The position numbers and the translations under genes were made by a program. The notes under the pieces were generated by a model. The model was not told where the DNA came from, ran no database searches, and saw nothing but the letters and a program-made list of their open reading frames with translations. Positions 1-10,025 of a stretch of 64,000 nucleotides of DNA are shown piece after piece. The stretch comes from Bemisia tabaci (taxonomy: Eukaryota > Arthropoda > Insecta > Hemiptera > Aleyrodidae): contig NC_092800.1 in assembly GCF_918797505.1 (NCBI RefSeq), positions 23,761,577-23,825,576 on the forward strand, given 5' to 3'. The first letter of the stretch is position 1, and each line of letters starts with the position of its first letter.

Positions 1-912
1 ATAAGTTACAATTGACTGAAAATCGTAATTTATTTTTAATTTAATAGTGAGTGAAAATTTCTTTTTGATTCCTGTACAGACTGCAGGTACTTACTTTGAT
101 TTTTCAAAAATAAGCATTCCTTTCGCATAAATCAATTTTCCATTCGTAAATGGATTTCATTTTTCAAAAAGGAATCAATAGAGCATTCTAATGTCGCTAA
201 AATTGTGCAACTTTTTTTTATCTTGCAAATATAAACTAATCATTTAGACAAGTTTTATGTTTACTCCCAATGAACTATAAATTCAAGACAAAAATTACCT
301 TTAAATTAAATTTTTTGCATGATTTCAGTAATTTTATTGCGAAGAATGTAATTTGCACAATCCTAGCAACATTGGAATGCTCTTGGTTCCATTGGCAAAA
401 CGCAATCCAAATTAGGCCAAACCTAAGGATTCATGTGGTGGAATTTATATACATTCTTGTGCCGACAATTAATAGTCTATAGTATCAAGTTGCATACTAT
501 GTGACGATCCATAGGGGGAAAGGACCTCAGCTAAAGGAGATCATTTTTTAGGAAAGCGATTCTTGTCACAGCTAATGGAAGAATAACAATTTAATTTTTC
601 TATTTTTTGGCGAAAAAATTTTTCTCGTGTGAACGATCACATAATATACTAATAACCACCGTTCTTTGACAATCCGTCGAGTCAAGAGATCGACTGACAA
701 TGAGTGAGTTATTCTCGGAGATACCAACATCTTCCTTTTGACTCTTTTGGCGCGCAGGTTTCTTCTTATGACGCCGGCCACATTACAAAGTAATATCAAC
801 CATTCTTCCGATAATACACAGCTGTAATAAACCAAACAACCATCGATTTGTGGCCCATACTTGGCCGCATGCCCGCTATCCTAATTCCTTATTAAAAAGG
901 AGTAGGCAAATT

Positions 913-1033
913 CAGTAGTGTAGCGTGCTTTGCGATAGATCGATTGATCTGCATTTCAAACCCGCGGAAAAAGATCGACGCTTCACCATTGCTTCAAATG
1001 GTTAATATCGTTAATCGATCATTCACGCCTCGA
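913..1033. mobile_element. hAT-like palindromic MITE, family A, degraded copy
   Basis: It resembles the intact family A copies in the outer arm (GCTTTGCGATAGATCGATTGATCTGC) and the closing ATCATTCACGCC. The central GTTCG palindrome is missing. Confidence 0.6.
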
Positions 1034-1503
1034 ATTATTTTAAAGGTTCGGACTAAGCTCAAGAGGAGAAAGGAGACTTATCGGATTTTAATAAATTAAA
1101 GAAACGCCGAAAACAGCACACCCACCAATCGGCGAACTTGACTGTGCCTCATTCGAATCCAGCTATCGGAAATATCAACCGGATACCTGCTACCAGCATA
1201 GACCGCGCGCCGCGAGTGTGCGTAAAAAAATTACCGTTTGCTAGAGCCTCGGTGTACGAAAAAGGTAAAATACGGGTGACTAATTAATCGAACACATAAA
1301 TGCTACCATGCTGACTGACTTGCGCAATCCGCTTGGTACGGCTCCAATGTCAAATCCTACAGCTCATTAATATGACACAACTATTTGGCCGGACAGCAGC
1401 GCTCCGCCACCAATATGGCTTGCTGCGTTCACCAGAAAGCTCACTCAAACCTATTGTTCTTCAAATTTTTTTCAGTATACTTTCTCGATCAGTTCCTTCC
1501 AGA

Positions 1504-1657
1504 GGCGGATCCAGCAATTTGGCAACACTGGATTCCCTCCATTTAAACCTATGTTAAATTTTTGATTTTTGTCGGAGCACCTGGCCCTTCCAAGAATCGA
1601 TACATTTCAATAGATTTAAATGGAGAAAAACAATGTTGCCAATTTAATGGATCCGCC
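1504..1657. repeat. Small foldback
   Basis: GGCGGATCCAGCAATTTGGC on the left pairs with GCCAATTTAATGGATCCGCC on the right, and GGGA/CTCCATTTAAA pairs internally. Confidence 0.7.
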
Positions 1658-1749
1658 GAGGAATTCCTTCATGTTTATCATTTTTTTAAATTTTTAGTAA
1701 ATGGACACACGATATGACAAGAAATGACATGTAAATGGATACAAAGGCA

Positions 1750-2085
1750 ACGTAGATAGATTTCAGGAGGAGATCAACGGCAGCACGTCAGATCATGAGA
1801 GTTAAAAATGGCATTTTATTCGAAGTCTTGGCCAAACTGCTCTTCTATGATTGTCGTGTGAGCATGTAAAGAGAGGCTCAAAAAAAGGGGCTGGATATAT
1901 TTCGTCTTGGAGAAGTCAAAGGGGACGCCGAAAAAGGGGTAAAAGGATGGTGACAGTGGCTTTTTTAAAAAAAGAGGGAGTGCCAACTTCTTGAAGGGTA
2001 GTGAGAGGATAGAGGACTGTGGCGGTTAAGTGTCGCAGGACGACAGAGAGCGCTGTCATAGCGGCTCTTATGAATGGATTAATTT
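1750..2085 (+). pseudogene. LINE 3'-terminal fragment, decayed
   Basis: On the plus strand, GGGGACGCCGAAAAAGGGG, GAGGGAGTGCCAACTTC and GACAGAGAGCGCTGTCATAG follow the order of the LINE tail at 29465-29650. Small indels break the frame. Confidence 0.65.
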
Positions 2086-3540
2086 TTAGTACATCGATTT
2101 AATATTAGAGGCTCAGCGCCACCGGCACTACTTAACAAGAATGTCATGTCGACACGGGGTTAAAAGAAACTTTAAAGAAATTAAATACTTTTTTTGGGTC
2201 GGTTTTACTTAAAATGAATCAGTTTTTGCGATGTTATGAAATTCAGTATTCGCAGAAATCCCACGCCCTGAACTTTGGTAAAAATGGCATGCGCCTTTTA
2301 CTTTTGTAACATATTTGATGCTGAGGACAGCGCTGAATAATACCCATGTTGGTGTCCAAGACTGAGATCAGTGCAATAAGTAGAGGAATTATGTCAGTTA
2401 TGATAAGCGTCGGTTAAACGCTCATGAAGAGAGACAATGCGGTAAATAGTTTCAACATGCGCGAAATTCATTTTTTGAGGCTGCCTCTCAGAATTTGTTC
2501 AATGCGACATAAAACTGTGTTACTTTCCCGTATGGTGTCTTAATGGCAGCATTTGAGACCGACATGTCCGTTAGGGAGGAAAGTAACCGTTTAGTTACTC
2601 AGTCATTCGCTAGAAGAATTTATAAATCCAGCGGGCACTTGTTTAATTCAAAGTAAGATCTTGCGATGTGATTGTCGCCGTTTAAATTTTAAGCTCGTTT
2701 TAACTTCACTCGAGAGTTAAAGCCACCTAAGCGCGCTAAACCACGACGGCTCTGTACTGCTGCTGAAATAATCGTTTTGCGAGCAGGGTCCAAATTTTTC
2801 CGCTCTAAACAGAGGTGTTAAATGAGAGTCCATACATTTCCGTGGGTAATGAAATTTCATACTCATCCCGAAGACACTTTAAAACTTCTCGTGGATCCAA
2901 ATGTACCTACTTAAAATATCAAAACACATATTTCAATGGCTGCTTGCGTAGCCACAGTAGTACTGTTGCGAGGATCTAAAAGCAATGCTGAATTTTACTG
3001 CCAGGTGGTTAAGATAAAGTTTGTTCCGCTCATCGTATTATGCTGCCCTAATGTATCGCAATAAATACAATTGAATCAGTGAGTTCGAAAACACACCAAC
3101 TCGGGTTTTTCTCTATTTTCACTTTTTCACGGTTTTGTAACACTTATGGACAGAAGCATCTGCACGCAAAAGGAAATTTCGATCTTGCAATCGGAAGTGC
3201 TCGAAACAGCGACGGGAAAAGGGAAGAATCGAAGTATTTCATTGGAAATACCAATTTTTGGCCATTTCATGAGGAAACGGGTGAGCAATTGAGCATCCGA
3301 TTTAGCGGTTATCTTTTTTCGGTTCAGTATACCTTGTACCAACAAGTTATATAAATATTCAAGCGCTATTCAGGTAGAAAAATATAAATTCTTCAGGGCA
3401 GACTACGAAAAATCAGTATCTGAAAGTCGGTGAGAACGAAAACACACCAACTCGGAAATTGTTAAACGCATAGTTCTCTGTCGTCAAACATGATGTACCG
3501 ATTTCAACTCGGTACTTTACAAAGTCTATGAGTACTTGTA

Positions 3541-3711
3541 TGCATGTACATGTCCGTTCTGGGCTCAGCGGCTGGAAGTTCCGACACTGGAGCCGCAGCT
3601 TAGATTGCTCCGGGTGCTACGCCCGGAACTTTCGGCCTGTGAGCCGGGAACGAAATGGTAAGTACATATAGCCCGTAAGTACGGCTTTCATGCCCAAAAT
3701 TTTTTCAGTGT
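3541..3711. repeat. CACTG/poly(A)-ended element, partial
   Basis: Interior CCGTTCTGGGCTC, CTCCGGGTGCTAC and TATAGCCCGTAAGTACGGCT match the 28163 and 37507 elements. The right end is TTTTTTCAGTG; the left end is not found. Confidence 0.6.
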
Positions 3712-3734
3712 ACTTTTTCTTACATACATGAGTC

Positions 3735-3905
3735 GCTTTTATAGCGCTCTCTGGCGCTTTGCGACGCTTAATCGCCACAAAACTCGGTCCTCCCACAACC
3801 AATCAGGGAGTTCACACTCCCTCATTTCATTTAAAACCCCCTGTCGCCACCCTCTCACTGGGTGTCCCCTTCGTCTCCTCCCTACTTCTTCTTACTGTCC
3901 AGGAA
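3735..3905 (-). pseudogene. LINE 3'-terminal fragment
   Basis: It is closely similar to 29505-29650: complement of GGTCCTCCCACAACCAATCA, CCCCCTGTCGCCA and the CTCTCTGGCGCT..GCGACGC stretch. It covers only the last ~55 codons of the element. Confidence 0.75.
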
Positions 3906-3953
3906 TCCTGTCACAAATATATGCTCCAAGTTCATGCGACTTTATGTCCTTAC

Positions 3954-4372
3954 GCACTGAAAAAAAATATCGGTGTATCTACTAAGAAAAGGGTAAAATT
4001 ACCAAGAATTCAGGGTTCTATTTGATCCCAGTTTTTTCTTGGTAAAATTACCATTTATGGAATTGGTGATTTTACCAAGAAATCTCGGTAAAATTATTGA
4101 ACTTTCTCGGTAATTTTACTGGACCTTGGTAAAAACGCCAATATTTTTTATCGACTGTGGTAGAATTACCGAGATAAAATGGCAAAGTTACCCGGAATTG
4201 ATTACCAATAAAAGTTGTATTCTTACCTGAAAAATACAGTAAAATTACCGGTTTTTAGGTAAGCTTACCAGTGTCTGTCTTGATAAAATTACCAATAATT
4301 GGTAAAAAAAAAGTGAGATGGTAAAGGTACCAACGGACCTTGGTAAGAACGCCGAGAATTTTTTTTCAGTGC
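3954..4372. mobile_element. CACTG/poly(A)-ended foldback with GGTAAAATTACC-type interior
   Basis: The ends are GCACTGAAAAAAAAT and TTTTTTTTCAGTGC. The interior is built of GGTAA(A)ATTACC half-palindromes. A second copy lies inverted at 22848-23354. Confidence 0.8.
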
Positions 4373-4413
4373 GGGAGTAAAACAAAGAAGAACATTGAAC
4401 ATAGGAAAGACTT

Positions 4414-4800
4414 ACACAGCGAGGGCAATGTTTCCGAGTCCTGGCGGTCGTATAACACAGTTAAACCTTAGGAGCACACACACCACGATAGTCGGAACTC
4501 GCGGAACGGACGAGCGCGGAACACGTAGCGAACGCGACGAGACGAACACGCAACTGATGGCTCGAGCCGAAGTCGCAGATGTTTGCACTGTGCAGTCCTG
4601 CAAGCTCGCTCTCGCCGTCCCCGAGTAACAACGCAACTGCAATGGAAATCGCCTGCTGTTACGCGGTTTTTGCCGTCCGCGCTCCGGGCTGGAGCTGGAA
4701 GTACGGAGGCGTTACGTCACTGACCGTACGCGCGGCGGGGGTGGCCGCCGAAAGATACGTCCCGCTACCGTCGCTCTTTCTTGCGGGTCAACACTACTGA
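4414..4800 (-). promoter_or_regulatory. GC-rich promoter-like patch with possible non-coding first exon (minus)
   Basis: This GC/CpG-rich island stands in AT-rich DNA. On the minus strand it has arthropod initiator-like TCAGT motifs near 4565 and near 4722, and a CRE-like TTACGTCA at about 4712-4719 (plus). Its left edge is a consensus donor, CTGT|GTAAGT, at 4413/4412. No minus ATG frame of note runs through it, so it would be 5'UTR. It could be the start of the next gene or a late alternative promoter of the Ig/FN3 gene. Confidence 0.4.
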
Positions 4801-4874
4801 GCTGAGGAAAAACGCCGTATGAACATTCTAATGTAGCCAAATTTCCTCTTAGAAAATGTGTATTTTTTAGAAAA

Positions 4875-5105
4875 GCACTGGGAGAAAAAAAAAACATTGG
4901 ATCTAGAGTCCAGACTCTTAAAATATCGACAAGAAAAAGTATCTTGATTCAATCCAAATCTAGCTTAAATCAAGAACCAAGCCTCTTAATTTAAGCGGAT
5001 TTCGTTTTGATTCAAGCAAAAATCTGATTGAATCAAGAGTAATTTTTCTTGTCGATGTTTTCAAGAGTCTGGACTCTAGATCCAATGTGTTTTTTTTTCC
5101 AGTGC
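4875..5105. mobile_element. CACTG/poly(A)-ended palindrome, GGATCTAGAGTCC interior
   Basis: The ends are GCACTGGGAGAAAAAA and TTTTTTTTTCCAGTGC. The inner arms ATTGGATCTAGAGTCCAGAC and GTCTGGACTCTAGATCCAAT are exact inverses, followed by matched CTTGATTCAA-type stretches. Confidence 0.85.
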
Positions 5106-5130
5106 ATGGTGGGACCTATTTTTCAAAAGA

Positions 5131-5355
5131 GATGGAAAAAAGTCGCTTGGATCTAGAGTCCAGACTCTTGAACATTGATAAGAAAATATACTCTTGACTC
5201 AATCGGATTTTTGCTTAGATCGAGAACCAAGCCTCTTAATTTAAGCGGATTTCTTTCTGATTCAAGCAAAAATCCGATTGAATCAAGAGTATTTTTTCTT
5301 GTCATTGTTTTCAAGAGTCTAGACTTTAGATCCAAGCGACCTTTTTTTCAAGTGA
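5131..5355. mobile_element. Second copy of the GGATCTAGAGTCC palindrome
   Basis: Arms CTTGGATCTAGAGTCCAGAC and GTCTAGACTTTAGATCCAAG. It sits only ~26 bp from the first copy. A third, partial copy begins at 19877. Confidence 0.8.
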
Positions 5356-5643
5356 TATTTTTCAGTGGGTTGGAATTTTTTAGCCAACGTGCGTTGGAAA
5401 TCAGCATGAAGCTGAAAATCTCAATACAGAGGGAAAAAGCTCACATGAGCACAATTTTCCCTCAAGGAGATACGCTATTTGGTGCAACACTTGTTTGACC
5501 ACTCAGGAAAGCAACTGCAGCAACTGAGAAACAGCGGGCTACTAATATTCCTTGAAATGTTTAGACGCTTCAAATCAAATTACGAACAAGATTCACAAGA
5601 GATGAATTCACAAATTTTCCCGAAAGGATGTGAATTGTCGTAA

Positions 5644-7380
5644 GCAATTTGGCAACGTCTGAAGGCTCATACCTACGGCGTTTTTCCTTGGCCGTGGTAA
5701 AGACTCGACGAGCCTACATACGTTTTCATATTTTCATCCGTAGAAAACGTATTTACTGGGAAAATTGCGAATATTTTTCTTCGAGTTTTTCAGACTATTC
5801 ATTTGGCAATTTTAACTTGAAATATCTGAAAATTTCGGGGTAGAAATCGACAGTGAAATAATCAGACCACGTATCTCGCGGTTTTCGAGGTCGTAGATTT
5901 CCTGTCACATTTCATTTTCATAAATGGGAAACTCCTCATAACGTAGTTTTTTTTAAAAAAAAAATAATAATAATAATAATAAATAAGTAGATAGCTAACG
6001 CACAAGAGCGTCGATTTCGAATATGGAAACACGCATTTGTTCTTATAACCCATCGTAATTCTAATAATTAGAAAAAGGTTCTGCGTGGAAACTTTTCTCA
6101 GAAAAGCTTTCCCCTCCGAGTTACAAAAGTCTCGTGAGGTCTGAAAAACCTCGTTTTTACGACTTAGTGGTATAATTTTTTATGCTTTCGTACGCCATAA
6201 TTTTTTGAGTAAGAAACTATCCTTGATCGTTGCAGCACAATTGTTGAGTCTACCTGCAGAATATACGCTAGGTCTCTAGCGGAGGAAAAATTAAAAACAA
6301 AACTAAACTTCGCATTTGAAAGAGCTTCACCCGTCGTTCATATCGCACTTACACGAACGTTGCGTGATTGAAATTCACGAGCGGTCGTCAGCCGAAACGT
6401 GAATTATCCCCTCCCCTTCCCGTCTCCTATGAGTCCTATGACACTAATGGAACACACGTCAATGGCAAAAAAATCGAGCTGGTATAAAATGGTGTCAGAA
6501 TGCTCGGGTTGATGCGGTGGTTTTCCGCGAAGAACTAAAATATTTCGAGGCTTTCATGATAGCAAAATTTTACGAATGACACTGTCTGAGAGCGATTTTT
6601 GCTCTCCTCTGCGACTCATTTCTTCTGAATCTGAATACCTTATAATATGCATTCCTCTGTGTGCTTGACTCATCGGATATTACTCAGGGATTTCGATAGC
6701 GTGGGGGAAAAATATCTACTTCCGGAAGAATGTGTGAATCCGGAATCTGAGTTGAAATGTTTCCGACTCACTGTTGGGGAATTTCTCTCGAGTCCGAGTG
6801 ACTACTGATTGGGAACTTAAGATTGCTTTCATCAGTCGGTGTGACGCACACTTGCACTGGTTGTTCAACATACTCGGATGAAAGCAAGGTGGATGAAACC
6901 AAGGGTGTCACTACCGCGGTGGATGACGTCAAAAACTCGACTTTTCAAAGGGCGATATGTCGGTTAATATTGAACGTAGAAAGTTGCTGTTTAGACAAGT
7001 TTTATTATTTTTAGCTAATCTACAAGAAACAAGTATCAAAACACACGATTTAGTGACCAGCGCAACTGACCCTTTGACGTTTTGACCAACGGATTTGTGG
7101 TCAAATCGGCATGTGACTGACCACATCGCAAGTTGACTGAGCAAAGGCCGAATTTCTTAAGAAAACAGTGTCTGGTGGTCCATTTCTTTTATCTCCTAAA
7201 ATTCAAGTTTGGATTCGGCAAATCCCGGACGACGAAATGCCTCGCGCCGGGCCGGGCCACGACGGCGGTGGAGGCGGAGGCAGTTAGTGCGGCTGCGGTG
7301 GCCCTGATTAATTCGTACTCGGAGAACGCCAATTAAGGCACTAATCTGTCAATAGCGACGCGAGGCGCCATTTCTAATAT
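5644..7380. other. Gene-less stretch 5.6-7.4 kb
   Basis: A family B fragment near 5645-5840 (GCAATTTGGCAACGTCTGA, GGCGTTTTTCCTTGG) and a short A/AAT microsatellite (5940-5985) are visible. 7225-7380 is GC-rich then contains TGATTAATT, CCAATTAAG and ATCTGTCAA, which resemble homeodomain and TALE-factor sites; this could be a regulatory module, but that is a guess. Confidence 0.4.
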
Positions 7381-7436
7381 TTACAGCCTCCGTCACTCCG
7401 TCCGGTCCGATCCGCGACTTAGCCCGCTGCCCGGTC

Positions 7437-7602
7437 CAGTGGCGTGGCGTGAACTGCGATGTATCGATTGTTATGCCGTTTGAACCTATGGTAAAGAATC
7501 GATTAATAGGGTGTTCGCAGCGAACACCTTAATAGTCGATTCTTTCTCATGGGTTTAAATGGCAGAACAAATCTATATATCGCAAAGCACGCCACGCCAC
7601 TG
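7437..7602. mobile_element. hAT-like palindromic MITE, family A
   Basis: The termini are CAGTGGCGTGGCGTG and CACGCCACGCCACTG. The two arms are near-complementary and the centre is GGTGTTCGCAGCGAACACC. The target duplication is not recognisable for this copy. Confidence 0.85.
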
Positions 7603-7748
7603 GCTCCGCTTCGTATCATTCGTCACGTTTCCAGACGAACACTCGACGCGACGCCCTCACGTCCAGACGTCACACGTAATTATTCCCTCATGCAAAACCG
7701 CCGACGACCGTCAAAACAGACGGGGAACCCTCGTCTTCTCGTGCTCGG

Positions 7749-8735
7749 CGCGATGAGAATTAAAGCTTTCTTCATAAATGTGGCAACCTTGTTGTCGGGT
7801 TAGTAATATAGCAAAAATATCGCACTCCTGCGGGCTGATTGTTGAAATTGGTAGACAAAGCTATAGACAAAGATCGGCGCCATGAAGACTTAAAGCTTTC
7901 TTCATAAATGTGGCAACCTTGTTGTCGGGTTAGCCACAAAAAAGTATTGCACTACGGCCGGCTGATTATTGAAATTGGTAGACAAAGCTATAGACAAAGA
8001 TGACAAAAAGGATATGGAGGGATCCTGACCGCTGACGACCGTCAAAACAGACGGGAAAATTCTCGTCTTCTCGTGCTCGGCGCTATACTGCCGTGCCAAG
8101 AAAAAACGCCGTATGAGCCTTCAGACGTTGCCAAGTTTCCTCCGATATAAACCGAATTTACTGGGAAAATTGTGAATACTATTTTCCAAAATTTTTAGAC
8201 CATTTTGTACGCAATTTCATCTAAAATATCTGAAAATTTTAAGGAAACATATGCATGAATGTGGTCAAAAATACATGTTTTATCTAGGGAAATTTGGCAA
8301 CTCTCGAATGTTCATACGGCGTTCTTCCTTAGCACGGCAGTATAAGGATTAAAGCTTTCTTCATAAATGTGGCAACCTCGTTGTCGGGTTAGCCGCGAAA
8401 AAGTATTGCACTACACTGCGGGCTGATTGTTGAAATTGGTAGACAAAGCTATAAACAAAGATCCGCGCTATGAAGACTCAAAGCTTTCTTCATGAATGTG
8501 GCAACCTCGTTTTTGGGTTTGCCGCAAAAAAATATTGCACTACTGCGGGCTGATTGTTGAGATTGGTAGACAAAGCTATAGACAAAGATCGGCGCTATGA
8601 AGACTTAAAGCTTTCTTCATAAATGTGGCAGCCGCGTTTTCGGGTTAGCCGCGAAAAAATATTGCACTACTGTGGGCTGATTATTGAAATTGGTAGACAA
8701 AACTATAGACAAAGATGACAAAAAGGATGTGGAGG
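7749..8735. repeat. Tandem array of ~125-bp units
   Basis: Units beginning near 7749, 7876, 8341, 8463 and 8590 share TTAAAGCTTTCTTCATAAATG, ATTGCACTAC and GCGGGCTGATTGTTGA. They end in family C sequence (GTAGACAAAGCTATAGACAAAG). A 253-bp family B element interrupts the third unit. Confidence 0.8.
8088..8340. mobile_element. MITE family B, 253 bp, TATA duplication
   Basis: The terminal inverted repeats are CTGCCGTGCCAAG.. and ..TTAGCACGGCAG, with subterminal CGCCGTATGA / TCATACGGCG. Target duplication is TATA on both sides. It interrupts the tandem array of the 7.7-8.7 kb region. Confidence 0.88.
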
Positions 8736-8774
8736 GATCCTATTGGTTAATTTGAGAGGCTGCAATGGCCAAAT

Positions 8775-9027
8775 CTGCCGTACTAAGGAAGAACGCCGTA
8801 TGAACATTCGAAAGTTGCCAAAATTCCCTCGATAAGTTGTTCATTTGTTGGGAAAGTTATGAATATTTTCCCCTGAAATTTTCAGAACTTTTCGGTGGAA
8901 TTGCAAGCAAAGTTATGTGCTTAACTGGAAGACAAATATTCATAAGTTCATCAGGAAATTCGAGTTTTATCAAAGGAAATTTGGCAATGCCCGAAGATTC
9001 ATACGGCGTTCTTCCTTGGTGCGGCAG
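8775..9027. mobile_element. MITE family B, AAAT duplication
   Basis: It has the same inverted termini and internal sequence as the 8088 copy. AAAT occurs directly on both sides. A 180-residue open frame crossing its right half and the next element is a chance frame. Confidence 0.88.
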
Positions 9028-9034
9028 AAATAAG

Positions 9035-10025
9035 ATTGGTAACAGACTGACTAACGGCAACCCACGAGAGACCCTTCGGTTAGTCCATCATTTTCTCCCT
9101 TGGTCTATAAGAACCATCCATTTTAACCAAATAGGATCGCATCTTATGTCTTCTGTGTCTATCGCTTTGTCTATCAACAGGGCCGGATTAAGGAGGTGGC
9201 CACATGGGCCGCGGCCCATAGCGGCAAAATTAGGGGGCGGCAAATTTTGCAATTTTGCAATTTTAAAGGCAGGTACAAAAAAATCGGATTCAGAAAAAAA
9301 TTACAAACAAGAAAAGGTGACAAAATCTCTCATATTTCTTGAGAGTTCATTAATTTCTAATTTTGTCGTATTTCGGTGATACAAAAGACTGCGCACCTTT
9401 AATTAGTTGAGTTAAGAGAGAAACCAAACACGTAATTTGGCCTGGAGCAGCGCGGCGCAAAGAGAAATGCGATGACGAGGACTTGAGATGAAAAGGAGAA
9501 GCCCTCGACGCGGCGCGCGGCGGTCGGCATGTAACACATATTAGCGCCTACGAGACTGCATGAATACTCCACGCATTGCGTCAAACACAGTATACGGTCA
9601 ACAGCGCGGTCGGCGCAGCGTGAAACTCACAGTGCCTACAAGACTACATGAATACTTCACGCATTGCGCCAAACACAGTGTGGTCAGCGCGACACGGCGG
9701 CAGAAGTTAAAATTATTAAACCACATTTACGTTTGTTCTTTCTTAATTTTTTAGTTCATTTCTTACAAATGAAAGGCCTTGTCCCCACAGAGATAGGTTT
9801 ACGGAACTGAACTTTCGCTTGTAGTGTTGACAGGGCTCACGCAAAAAATGTGTCCAACACGAGTGAACGCGTCTTATGCACCCTTCCCCCTCCGGCACGT
9901 TCACTTGATGGTTTTTATTGATGTTTCAAAATGAATGAGAAGAGGGCGGCAAAATACAGGCGGCTCATGGGCGGCGAGTAGGTAAATCCGGCCATGTCTA
10001 TCAACATCAACAATCAACCCCCTGG
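9035..10025. mobile_element. Family C right half split by an 819-bp hAT-type element
   Basis: The left part (ACTAACGGCAACCCACGAG through CTTTGTCTATCAA) and the right part (TCTATCAACATCAACAATCA) are the two sides of a family C arm, separated by the element at 9178-9996. Confidence 0.75.
9178..9996. mobile_element. 819-bp non-autonomous hAT-type element
   Basis: The ends CAGGGCCGGATTAA and TAAATCCGGCCATG are inverted repeats. The exact 8-bp duplication TCTATCAA stands at 9170-9177 and 9997-10004. The interior has a ~95-bp tandem unit (9549-9690) containing GCGCCTACGAGACTGCATGA and CGCATTGCG, also seen near 25.3 and 50.9 kb. No transposase is present. Confidence 0.9.

Noticed and set aside
8837..9379. 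180-codon plus-strand frame
   Set aside because: It runs across the boundary between a family B MITE and the hAT-type element, both defined by their ends, and shows no domain.
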